From Vulcanimicrobiia bacterium (lineage in GTDB: Bacteria; Vulcanimicrobiota; Vulcanimicrobiia; Vulcanimicrobiales; Vulcanimicrobiaceae), in the NCBI GenBank assembly GCA_025451135.1, contig JANWKW010000155.1, positions 1 to 6,279 on the forward strand: DNA of 6,279 nucleotides, given 5' to 3'. The translations under genes were made by a program, and so were the position numbers. Below, one piece after another: positions 1 to 5,432 of this stretch. The notes below the pieces were generated by a model, which did not search any database, was not told where the DNA came from, and was given only the letters and a program-made list of their open reading frames with translations. How positions within the stretch are numbered: the first letter of the stretch is position 1; the number at the start of each line of letters is the position of its first letter.

Positions 1-582
1 AGCGGCTTCCCGGATGCGCTGCGTCCGCGCGAGATCGCCCAGGCGGTCGCGGCGCACTATCCGCATCCGGCCGACGTCGACGAGACGCTCGCCGCGTTCG
101 GCCTGGCCGCGCTCGCGGGTCGTCGCGTCGGCGACCTTTCGGGCGGCGAGCAGCGCAGGCTGGCGGTCGCGCTCGCGTTCGTCGGCGCACCGGACCTGGT
201 CGTGCTCGACGAGCCGACCACCGGGCTCGACGTGGAATCGCGCCGCGCGCTCTGGGAGCGGATCCGCGCACTCTCCGGCGGCAAGCGGGCGGTGCTCTTC
301 ACCACGCACTATCTTGAAGAGGCCGAAAGCTCGGCGACGCGCGTGGTCGTGATCGTCGACGGCGCGGTCAGGTTCGACGGTACGCCCGCATCGCTGCGCG
401 AGCGTTTCGGCGTCCGCCGGGTCAGCTACGTCGGACCGGACGGTCCGATCGACATCGCCACCGGGGATACGGACGACTACGTGCGCGCGCTCGTGCGGAG
501 CGGGGTCGCGTTCCGCGATCTCCAGATCGCGACGACCTCGCTCGAAGACGCCTTCGTCACCCTGACGGGGAGCCCGAGATGA
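1..582 (+). CDS. ABC transporter ATP-binding protein, 5' part cut off by the window edge
   Basis: This is the cytosolic ATPase of an ABC exporter; it hydrolyses ATP to drive the permease encoded next. Frame 1 is open from base 1, so the start and the Walker A motif lie outside the window; 193 residues remain. Seen here: the ABC signature LSGGEQRR (visible residues 46-53), Walker B with the D-loop (LVVLDEPTTGLD, 66-77) and the H-loop histidine in TTHYLEEAE (residue 103). After about residue 125 follows a C-terminal extension ending in SLEDAFVTLTG, typical of the DrrA/CcmA-like group of ATPases that pair with ABC-2 permeases. The stop overlaps the permease start by four bases (ATGA), so the two are translationally coupled. 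Substrate cannot be read from the sequence; drug, antibiotic or lipid export are the usual roles of this group. A GTG at 202 is internal (it codes Val of the Walker B), not a start. Confidence 0.95.
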   Translation, partial: SGFPDALRPREIAQAVAAHYPHPADVDETLAAFGLAALAGRRVGDLSGGEQRRLAVALAFVGAPDLVVLDEPTTGLDVESRRALWERIRALSGGKRAVLFTTHYLEEAESSATRVVVIVDGAVRFDGTPASLRERFGVRRVSYVGPDGPIDIATGDTDDYVRALVRSGVAFRDLQIATTSLEDAFVTLTGSPR

Positions 583-1319
583 GCGCCTGGCGCCTGATCC
601 TCGCGCACACGCGGCTGATGCTGCTCGACCTGCTGCGCTCGCCGGCCTACGCGATTCCGACGATCTTCTTCCCGTCGATGTTCTTCCTGATCTTCGCGGT
701 CCCGTACGCGCGCCGCGTCGATCGTGCCGACTTCGTGACGCTCTCGTACGTCGCGTTCGCGATCATCGGCGTCACGCTGTTCCAGTTCGGCGTCGGCATC
801 GCGGCCGAGCGCGGCCGTCCCTGGGAACGCTACCTGCGGACGCTGCCCGTAGGCGCGTTCGTCCGGTTCGCCGCGCGTATCGCCTGCGCGCTGACGTTCG
901 GGCTGTGCGCCGCCGCCCTGGTCGCGCTCACCGCCCGCCTCACCACGCCGATGGACTTCAGCCCGGCGCAGTGGCTGCGGCTCGGGCTCTACGCGGCCGC
1001 CGGTGCGATCCCGTTCGTTCTGTTCGGCATCGCGATCGGCTACTGGGCTTCGGCGCGCGCGGCCGTCCCGATCGCGAACGTCTTCTATCTCTTGCTCTCG
1101 TTCGCGGGGGGATTGTGGCTGCCGCCGCAGTTCCTGCCGGGCATCGCCGCGTCTATCTCGCCGTATCTGCCGACCCGGCAGTTCGGCGAACTGCTCTGGA
1201 GCATCCTCGGCGCGGGCGACGCCGCGCGCGCCCTTCCCGCGCTCGCCATCTACTCGCTCGTCTTCGCGGTCCTCGCGGCGATCGGCTATCGGCGCGACGA
1301 ACGCACTAGGTACGCGTGA
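579..1319 (+). CDS. ABC-2 type transporter permease
   Basis: Membrane subunit of the exporter whose ATPase is encoded just upstream. The 246-residue protein is the usual length for ABC-2 permeases. Six hydrophobic segments are visible at about residues 23-43, 54-75, 97-118, 132-155, 162-183 and 218-237. A short loop after the second segment carries ERGRPWERYLRTLP (77-90), the charged coupling-type loop common in this family, and the region after the fifth segment reads LPPQFLPG...SPYLPTRQFGELLW, also family-typical. The ATG start is preceded by a strong ribosome binding site, GGGGAG at 567-572, with a 6-base spacer, and lies inside the stop of the ATPase gene. The closest flavour is the DrrB-like permeases that often sit beside a histidine kinase, but no regulator is in the window. 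A strong hairpin follows eight bases after the stop. Confidence 0.93.
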   Translation: MSAWRLILAHTRLMLLDLLRSPAYAIPTIFFPSMFFLIFAVPYARRVDRADFVTLSYVAFAIIGVTLFQFGVGIAAERGRPWERYLRTLPVGAFVRFAARIACALTFGLCAAALVALTARLTTPMDFSPAQWLRLGLYAAAGAIPFVLFGIAIGYWASARAAVPIANVFYLLLSFAGGLWLPPQFLPGIAASISPYLPTRQFGELLWSILGAGDAARALPALAIYSLVFAVLAAIGYRRDERTRYA

Positions 1320-1326
1320 CGACCTT

Positions 1327-1365
1327 CGGCAGGGTCCGCACGCTGCCCGCGCGCGGACCCTGCCG
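1327..1365. terminator. hairpin between convergent genes, probable bidirectional terminator
   Basis: A perfect 13-base inverted repeat (CGGCAGGGTCCGC at 1327-1339, its complement at 1353-1365) with a 13-base loop fills most of the 52-base gap between the stop of the permease gene (plus) and the stop of the secreted-protein gene (minus). Position and stem strength suit a transcription terminator for both strands. Neither side shows a clear T-run, so it is either a U-poor terminator or an RNA 3'-end protector. Confidence 0.7.
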
Positions 1366-1371
1366 GCCCCG

Positions 1372-2130
1372 CTAGGGCTTCGACGCGCTGACGAGTTTGC
1401 CGGCGCGGTCGACGACGATCTTGATCAGTTCGCCGGCCGCATCGCGCACCGTCTTGACCGTGTTGCCGTTCGCGTCGGTGGTCGTGCCGCCGACGGAGGG
1501 CAGGTTGAGGACGTTGCCGACGATCGTACCGGCAGCTGCGCTGCCGACGGTCTTCTCGACGATGTTGCCGGCGCCATCGACCGTGTGATTGACGGTCTGT
1601 CCGAGCGTGTTGACGGTCTGCGTCAGGAAGCCGCCCGGTGCGAGGGCGGTGTTCGCGACGCTGCCGACCGTGTTCACGGTATTATCGACGGTCGAAAGAA
1701 GGCGATCGACCATGCCGGGATTGCGGTCGAGGGTGGTGAGGGTGCGGTCGAGGATGTAGGCCACGTTGTCGAGGCGCACGCGAAGCTGCAGGCTCGCCTT
1801 CACGCCCTTGATCGTCAGCTTGACCTGGTCGACCGATGCATCGACGCCGGCGGTGAGGCTGAGGAGATTGAGGAGGTGCGCGTCGAGATTGAGACGCGCT
1901 TTGAGATTGCGGACGTCCAGTTGGATCTCCTGAACGGAGAGATTGGGAACGTCCAAATAGACGTCGGGGTCTTTGGAATTGGTCGTGGGCCGCTTGGGCG
2001 TGGGGATGTCGGTACGCGGCGTCGCCGTCGCATACGGCTGCGGCGTGGCGGTCTGGGCGGATGCGGCGGCGCCGGAGGCCGCGACGAAACAGCCTAGGAG
2101 CGCTGCTCCCAGAAGTAGCGGTTTGTACAT
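1372..2130 (-). CDS. secreted protein of unknown function with C-terminal 11-residue repeats
   Basis: I cannot name a function. The 252-residue product starts with a signal peptide (Lys3, hydrophobic core about 5-22, likely cleavage after ASA at 23-25). LLGC at 11-14 resembles a lipobox, but the hydrophobic run continues past the Cys, so ordinary cleavage is more likely. A Pro/Thr-rich linker follows (27-55). Next comes a core with alternating hydrophobic residues (about 56-137: VYLDVPNLSV, VKLTIKGV, VRLDNV, ILDRTLTTLDRNP), which reminds me, from memory only, of conserved hypothetical proteins in other high-GC bacteria. Residues 147-200 are rich in repeated T-V/N-T steps (NTVNTV, QTVNTLGQTVNHTV). 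The end carries three exact-period 11-residue repeats from residue 219. The ATG is supported by AGGAG four bases upstream. The gene sits seven bases behind the other secreted-protein gene and is probably co-transcribed and translationally coupled with it. Confidence 0.85.
   Translation of the reverse strand: MYKPLLLGAALLGCFVAASGAAASAQTATPQPYATATPRTDIPTPKRPTTNSKDPDVYLDVPNLSVQEIQLDVRNLKARLNLDAHLLNLLSLTAGVDASVDQVKLTIKGVKASLQLRVRLDNVAYILDRTLTTLDRNPGMVDRLLSTVDNTVNTVGSVANTALAPGGFLTQTVNTLGQTVNHTVDGAGNIVEKTVGSAAAGTIVGNVLNLPSVGGTTTDANGNTVKTVRDAAGELIKIVVDRAGKLVSASKP
1378..1476 (-). repeat. three 11-residue protein repeats at the C-terminus of the secreted protein
   Basis: Codons for residues 219-251 encode DANGNTVKTVR, DAAGELIKIVV and DRAGKLVSASK: Asp at position 1, Gly at 4 and Val/Ile at 7 recur at an exact spacing of 11. 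A fourth related unit, DGAGNIVEKTV, starts at residue 185, 34 residues earlier. The pattern (turn DxxG followed by a short strand) resembles the strand-turn-strand units of RHS/YD-type repeats, but there is no YD dipeptide, so assignment to that family is not justified. Confidence 0.6.
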
Positions 2131-2134
2131 GATG

Positions 2135-2139
2135 CTCCT
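2135..2139 (-). promoter_or_regulatory. ribosome binding site overlapping the upstream stop codon
   Basis: On the minus strand AGGAG lies four bases before the ATG of the 252-residue secreted protein. Its first two bases are the last two of the TAG stop (2138-2140) of the preceding gene. The ribosome finishing the first gene therefore sits on the start site of the second, which points to translational coupling. Confidence 0.75.
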
Positions 2140-2503
2140 AACAACGAGTTCGCGGTGATTTCGGGTCGACGACGGTCGAAGCGAGATGCAACTGCAGACG
2201 CACGTTTCTGTACGTCACCCCGGCCTTCGGATTCTTGGGAAGGTTCGTACGGCGGATCGTATAGCCGCCGCGTTCGTTAGTGCCGAACGTCCGAAGTGCG
2301 TGACGCTTGGGCACGAAGTCGAAGCGTATCGAGTCCATGTGGATGTCTCCGTCCAGCAAGACGGCGGCCTTCGAAGCGGCGCACGGCGTCCCGACGCGCT
2401 CCAACGTCGGAGCGGATTGCGCGGGCGAACCGGCCGCAAGTGCGGCGAGCGGCCACGTGGTGGCCAGGATCCCGAGCAGCGCTGCCTTAAGCGGTCCGTA
2501 CAC
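2138..2503 (-). CDS. small secreted protein of unknown function, GTG start
   Basis: Not recognised. The 121-residue product has a signal peptide (Lys6, hydrophobic core about 7-23, likely cleavage after ALA at 21-23 or one residue later). The mature part of about 97 residues is short and looks strand-rich: LLDGDIHMDSIRFDFVP, then GGYTIRRTNLP, then VTYRNVRLQLHLAS. Only two cysteines occur, Cys41 and the very last residue Cys121, which could form a disulfide tying the two ends after export. The start is GTG: it is preceded by GGAGA with a six-base spacer, and the next in-frame ATG would remove the signal peptide. The gene lies 75 bases after the acylase gene and directly before the second secreted-protein gene on the same strand, so a shared role at the cell surface or periplasm is plausible but not shown. 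The gap upstream has only a weak -10-like CATAGT and no convincing -35. Confidence 0.8.
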   Translation of the reverse strand: MYGPLKAALLGILATTWPLAALAAGSPAQSAPTLERVGTPCAASKAAVLLDGDIHMDSIRFDFVPKRHALRTFGTNERGGYTIRRTNLPKNPKAGVTYRNVRLQLHLASTVVDPKSPRTRC

Positions 2504-2509
2504 GTTCGT

Positions 2510-2514
2510 TCTCC
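2510..2514 (-). promoter_or_regulatory. ribosome binding site fixing a GTG start
   Basis: GGAGA on the minus strand, six bases before the GTG at 2503-2501. It decides the start of the 121-residue secreted protein, which has no usable ATG upstream of its signal peptide. Confidence 0.65.
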
Positions 2515-2578
2515 ACGAGAGGACTATGCCTGGCTTGTACCACCCGCGCGCCCGTTCTAACCTAAGCGGCGCATCACG

Positions 2579-4714
2579 TCACGGCGAGAGCGTCTCGGTC
2601 GCGCGCGCGGCGCGTTCGACGGCCGCCGGCGAAAACGGCAATGCGACCAGGTCGCCGGCCAGCCAGCCGTTCGCACCGTCCGTGTAATGCGGCGAACCCG
2701 GCTCGCCCGACTCGCCTTGCGGGATCACGATGCCGCCGGCATCCCAGTTGCCGACGTCCCAGACCGCGCGGAAGCTCTGCGACGTTCCGCGCGACTGCAC
2801 GTGCACGGTGAACGCGTCGCCGTTGCCGGGGAAGCGCGTCCCGTCGAGCAGCCAACCCAGACCGAGCGCCGCGAGCGGATGCTTCACCTGGACCGCGCCG
2901 ACCGTGCCCCACGGGTCGAGCGGGATCGCTGCCGGTTTCGCCGGCACCGCTCCGGTTCGCGCCGCGATCAGCACGCGCGGCATGCGCTGATTGTGCCCAT
3001 CGGTCGCGGCCGCACGTTCGGCCGCCGCGACCGTCGCCGCCCTGGAGCCCGGCGCCATGCGTCCGTCCCAGCCGGCCGTGCGCGGATCGCGCGAGATGTG
3101 CGCGAGCGCCAGGTCGGCGATCGAGAGCGTGTCGAGCTGCATGGCGCGGAAGTAGTCGAGATCGTAGCGCGGGCGCGCCCGCAACAGCTGCGCGACGCGA
3201 TAGGCGCGGTACGGCGGCGCGAACTCGGGGCTCAAGCGATACGGATAGCCGTCCGCGTAGACCTTGTTGTTCGAGGTCCACACGATCGCGTCGCGCGAGG
3301 GGGCGATTCGCGGCAGAGTCCCGTCCGGCACGTCGTCGTAGGGGTGCGCGAGATCGGTCGCCGGGTGCACGTAGCGCGCCCACGCCGGATCGTTCGGGAT
3401 CGCGCCCGCCATCCGGTAGCCGACCGCTCCGCTCGCGTCGGCGAATGCGAAGTTCTGCGTCGGACCGGGATACCCGGCGAGTGCGCGCCGCACGTCGGCC
3501 AGATCGCGCGCGCGGTCGAGCGCGTCGAACGTGCCGACCGGCGAGCGGGGGTGCACGTACGCGTCCCACCGGACCAACGCGAAGCGCGTGTCGGCGAGCC
3601 TCACGCCGAACTCTGTCGCGCTGCGGTAGTACTGCTTGGTGACCGGCTTGCCGAAGCGCACCTCGAAGGTCTCGTCGTGCCAGCCCCTCTTCGGCAGGTC
3701 CGGCGGCGCGTCGTAGACCGAGAGCGCCGCCACCGTGCCGTTGGTCGATCCCCATGCGATCCGATCGTTGTGGCCGAGGATCACGCCGGGCGTTCCCGGG
3801 AACGCGGCGCCGGCGGCGTGGAAACCGGGCGCCTTAAGATCGACCAGATACCACACCCCGGGGATGCCCAAGCGCAGGTGCGGATCGTTGGCCAGCAGCG
3901 CGCGCCCGGTCGCGGAGTGCGCCGCGCCCACGGCCCATTCGTTGCTGCCGACCGGCACGCGCGGATCGAGTACGCTCGCCGTCCGGGCCGCGCATTTCGG
4001 CGTGGCCGAGATCTTCGCGAGACCGTTCACCACGGGCGCGTCGTAGCATGGATCGGTCAGCGGGTGGAGCAGCGCGAATGCCTTCGGGCCCTTCGCGCGC
4101 CAATCGCGATCGCGCGGCGCGATGTCGTCCCAGGTGTCGGTCAGGTCGAGGACGGTCGCCATGCCGACCGCCAGCGAATCTTGGGGCGTCCACGGCAGCG
4201 GATGATAGAACAGGATGCGGAACTCGACGGGCGTCGGCTCGCGATCCATGGCGGCGTTGATCCCATCGCTGAACGCCTGCAGCGCGTCGCGTTCGGCCGG
4301 TGAGAGCGCCTTCCACTGCGCCGCCACGATCTGCGCGATCGGGACGGCCCGGGCGCTCTCGTCGCTCTCGAGCGCGGCATTGCCGAGCACTTCGGCGAGC
4401 GTGCCGGTGACGTAGCGGCGCGTCAGGTCCATCTGGAAGAGCCGGTCGGAGCCCTCGGCGTAGCCCTGGGCGAAGAACAGATCGTGATCGTCGCTCGCGA
4501 CGATGTGCGGAACCCCGCGCCCGTCGCGCAGGATGCGCACCGGTTTGTGCAGCGCCAGCCCGGCGACGGTCCCGCCGGTCGCGGCGACCGCGTGCATGCC
4601 GAAGAAGACGTTGCCGGCGAAGATCAGGATCAAGAGGACGGGGACGGCGAGCGCGCCGAGGACGATAGCGGCCAGACGCCGCCACGAGAATCCGGCGCCG
4701 TTACGCCTCGACAT
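2579..4714 (-). CDS. penicillin acylase family protein (peptidase S45, Ntn hydrolase), membrane-anchored
   Basis: Predicted amidohydrolase that matures by self-cleavage into alpha and beta chains and cleaves amide bonds of N-acyl compounds (beta-lactams, acyl-homoserine lactones or other amides; substrate unknown). The 711-residue precursor has a basic N-terminus and one membrane segment (about 18-38), so it probably acts outside the cytoplasm. Alpha-chain motifs VRILRDGRGVPHI (59-71) and FFAQGYAEGSDRLFQMDLTRR (80-100) are classical. The nucleophile is Ser257 in GSNEWAVG, cut between Gly256 and Ser257. Position 23 of the beta chain is His (NDPHL), as in cephalosporin and AHL acylases rather than Gln as in penicillin G acylase. 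The oxyanion-hole Asn is probably Asn421 in TQNFAFAD. The C-terminus keeps SGEPGSPHYTDGANGW. I chose the ATG at 4714, which gives a clean signal anchor; a longer frame opens at ATG 4744 but lies deeper in the ferredoxin gene. No strong ribosome binding site is visible at 4714, so coupling to the upstream gene is likely. Confidence 0.92.
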   Translation of the reverse strand: MSRRNGAGFSWRRLAAIVLGALAVPVLLILIFAGNVFFGMHAVAATGGTVAGLALHKPVRILRDGRGVPHIVASDDHDLFFAQGYAEGSDRLFQMDLTRRYVTGTLAEVLGNAALESDESARAVPIAQIVAAQWKALSPAERDALQAFSDGINAAMDREPTPVEFRILFYHPLPWTPQDSLAVGMATVLDLTDTWDDIAPRDRDWRAKGPKAFALLHPLTDPCYDAPVVNGLAKISATPKCAARTASVLDPRVPVGSNEWAVGAAHSATGRALLANDPHLRLGIPGVWYLVDLKAPGFHAAGAAFPGTPGVILGHNDRIAWGSTNGTVAALSVYDAPPDLPKRGWHDETFEVRFGKPVTKQYYRSATEFGVRLADTRFALVRWDAYVHPRSPVGTFDALDRARDLADVRRALAGYPGPTQNFAFADASGAVGYRMAGAIPNDPAWARYVHPATDLAHPYDDVPDGTLPRIAPSRDAIVWTSNNKVYADGYPYRLSPEFAPPYRAYRVAQLLRARPRYDLDYFRAMQLDTLSIADLALAHISRDPRTAGWDGRMAPGSRAATVAAAERAAATDGHNQRMPRVLIAARTGAVPAKPAAIPLDPWGTVGAVQVKHPLAALGLGWLLDGTRFPGNGDAFTVHVQSRGTSQSFRAVWDVGNWDAGGIVIPQGESGEPGSPHYTDGANGWLAGDLVALPFSPAAVERAARATETLSP

Positions 4715-5003
4715 AGATGTCGTCGCCGTCCACGCGCACCGCATAGGTCGGCACCGGGATGACGGCGGGCAACGCGAGCACCGCGCCGGTCCGCACGTCG
4801 AAGCGCGCGCCGTGGCGGGGACACTCGATGCAGGCGCCTTCGAGGCGGCCCTGGTCGAGCGCGCCGCCGTCGTGCGTGCAGACGTCCTCGATCGCGTAGA
4901 TCGAACCGTCGACGTTGCAGAGCATCACGTCGACATCGCCGACGCGTACGGCCTTGGTGGTCCCTGGAGCGATAGCGGAGACCTTGGCTACGGAAACGTT
5001 CAT
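4701..5003 (-). CDS. small Rieske-type [2Fe-2S] ferredoxin
   Basis: Cytosolic electron carrier of the Rieske ferredoxin type (dioxygenase-ferredoxin/NirD-like), 100 residues, no signal peptide or membrane segment. The cluster ligands are Cys42-Thr-His44 and Cys61-Pro-Arg-His64, i.e. C-x-H-x16-C-x2-H, followed by the usual GARFDVRTG. The extra disulfide cysteines of bc1-type Rieske proteins are not placed here, so this is the soluble ferredoxin kind. Such ferredoxins are often encoded inside or next to suf operons in high-GC bacteria, and sufB lies about 430 bases upstream on the same strand, so a role as Fe-S-linked electron carrier fits; a dedicated oxygenase partner is not in the window. 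The last 14 bases overlap the start of the acylase gene. The ATG is part of a CATG shared with a possible plus-strand start. The ribosome binding site is weak. Confidence 0.92.
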   Translation of the reverse strand: MNVSVAKVSAIAPGTTKAVRVGDVDVMLCNVDGSIYAIEDVCTHDGGALDQGRLEGACIECPRHGARFDVRTGAVLALPAVIPVPTYAVRVDGDDIYVEA

Positions 5004-5322
5004 GAGGCGCGCTTCTACGGGGCGGGCCGTGCCTACTTTACGGCCGGCGCCCCCGCACCAGGCGGTACGTACCGAACGCGTCGAGAGCGAGCGCTTCCAC
5101 CGGTTCGCCTACGACGAACTCGTCGCTCGCGATAAGGCCGGCCTCGATGTGTTTTGGCTCCGTGACGAATCGCTCGAGGACACCGCCAACTTGCCGCCTC
5201 CGCACGTCATCGCCGCCGAGATCGTCGAAGATCTCCAAGCCGCCCTCGCCGAGTTCACCGAGGTCGCTGCCTCCCTGGCCGCCTTGGCGCATCCGAACGA
5301 CGCGAATCTCCGTTCGGAGTAG
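5002..5322 (+). pseudogene. C-terminal remnant of type I restriction-modification DNA methyltransferase (HsdM)
   Basis: The plus-strand frame ending at TAG 5320-5322 encodes a segment I recognise as the extreme C-terminus of N-6 adenine DNA methylases of type I systems: FHRFAYDELVARDK, LDVFWLRDESLED, NLPPPHVIAAEIVEDLQAALAEF. Recognisable similarity begins at about 5071-5095; the about 25 codons before it look unrelated. The catalytic domain with the SAM-binding and NPPF/Y motifs is absent; a full HsdM has roughly 500 residues or more, against 106 here from the ATG at 5002. No hsdS or hsdR is present. The reading frame is still free of stops. I infer a deletion remnant whose 5' part was replaced when the ferredoxin/acylase genes came to lie here. 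It could still be expressed as a small protein, since a weak GGAA precedes the ATG, but the ATG choice is arbitrary. The antisense frame over 5038-5292 is a shadow. Confidence 0.72.
5035..5074 (-). promoter_or_regulatory. possible promoter/operator region of the ferredoxin gene
   Basis: On the minus strand a -10-like TAAAGT (5040-5035) lies about 32 bases before the ferredoxin ATG. No good -35 is seen, but a perfect 12-base palindrome, CGGTACGTACCG (5063-5074), touches the place where a -35 would be. A regulator site is possible; the evidence is positional only, and the region also overlaps the start of the HsdM-like frame. Confidence 0.22.
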
Positions 5323-5329
5323 CCCCTAT

Positions 5330-5363
5330 TCGCTTCAGTGCCATGCGCGTGGCACTGAAGCGA
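5330..5363 (+). terminator. perfect 14-bp hairpin after the HsdM remnant
   Basis: TCGCTTCAGTGCCA (5330-5343) and its exact complement (5350-5363) enclose a six-base loop, starting seven bases after the remnant's stop codon. Flanking AGCCCC (5321-5326) and GGGGCT (5381-5386) could pair outside it. The place fits the terminator of the former hsdM gene, but there is no T-run on either strand, so a structured RNA or a dispersed palindromic repeat is also possible. Confidence 0.5.
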
Positions 5364-5403
5364 GCGAGAATGAACTCCTGGGGGCTCTGCTGGTGCAACG
5401 AAC

Positions 5404-5427
5404 CGGGCCGCTCGAAAGGGCGGCCCG
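5404..5427 (-). terminator. hairpin after sufB, probable suf operon terminator
   Basis: CGGGCCGC (5404-5411) pairs with GCGGCCCG (5420-5427). Two further pairs (T-G, C-G) close a four-base loop, which reads GAAA on the plus strand and TTTC on the minus strand. It begins five bases after the sufB stop (TAG, 5435-5433). The bases that follow on the minus strand (GGTTCGTT) are only weakly T-rich. Position makes it the likely 3' end of the suf transcript, which would separate sufB from the ferredoxin gene. Confidence 0.65.
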
Positions 5428-5432
5428 TTCGG

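Noticed and set aside
11..14. Idea that a lipobox (LLGC, residues 11-14) makes the 252-residue protein a lipoprotein (positions here are residues, gene at 1372-2130)
   Set aside because: The hydrophobic segment continues beyond the Cys and ends in a good ASA cleavage site; Leu at the -2 position is not typical of a lipobox.
1003..2097. A 364-codon plus-strand open frame across the permease end and the secreted-protein gene
   Set aside because: It is Arg/Gly/Asp-rich with no domain, crosses the convergent terminator hairpin and is antisense to a gene with a signal peptide and ribosome binding site; typical of high-GC shadow frames.
2574..3755. A 393-codon minus-strand frame overlapping the acylase in another phase
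   Set aside because: Arg/Ala/Gly-rich out-of-phase shadow of the acylase gene, with no recognisable domain.
2687..4303. A 538-codon plus-strand open frame antisense to the acylase
   Set aside because: Composition is dominated by Arg, His and Val with no motif; the opposite strand carries all S45 motifs in order.
4715..4744. Upstream ATG at 4744 as the acylase start
   Set aside because: It adds ten residues before the basic signal-anchor N-terminus, extends the overlap with the ferredoxin gene to 44 bases, and has no better ribosome binding site.
5038..5292. An 84-codon minus-strand frame opposite the HsdM remnant
   Set aside because: Its sequence is the direct antisense of the conserved HsdM helix codons; no ribosome binding site supports it.
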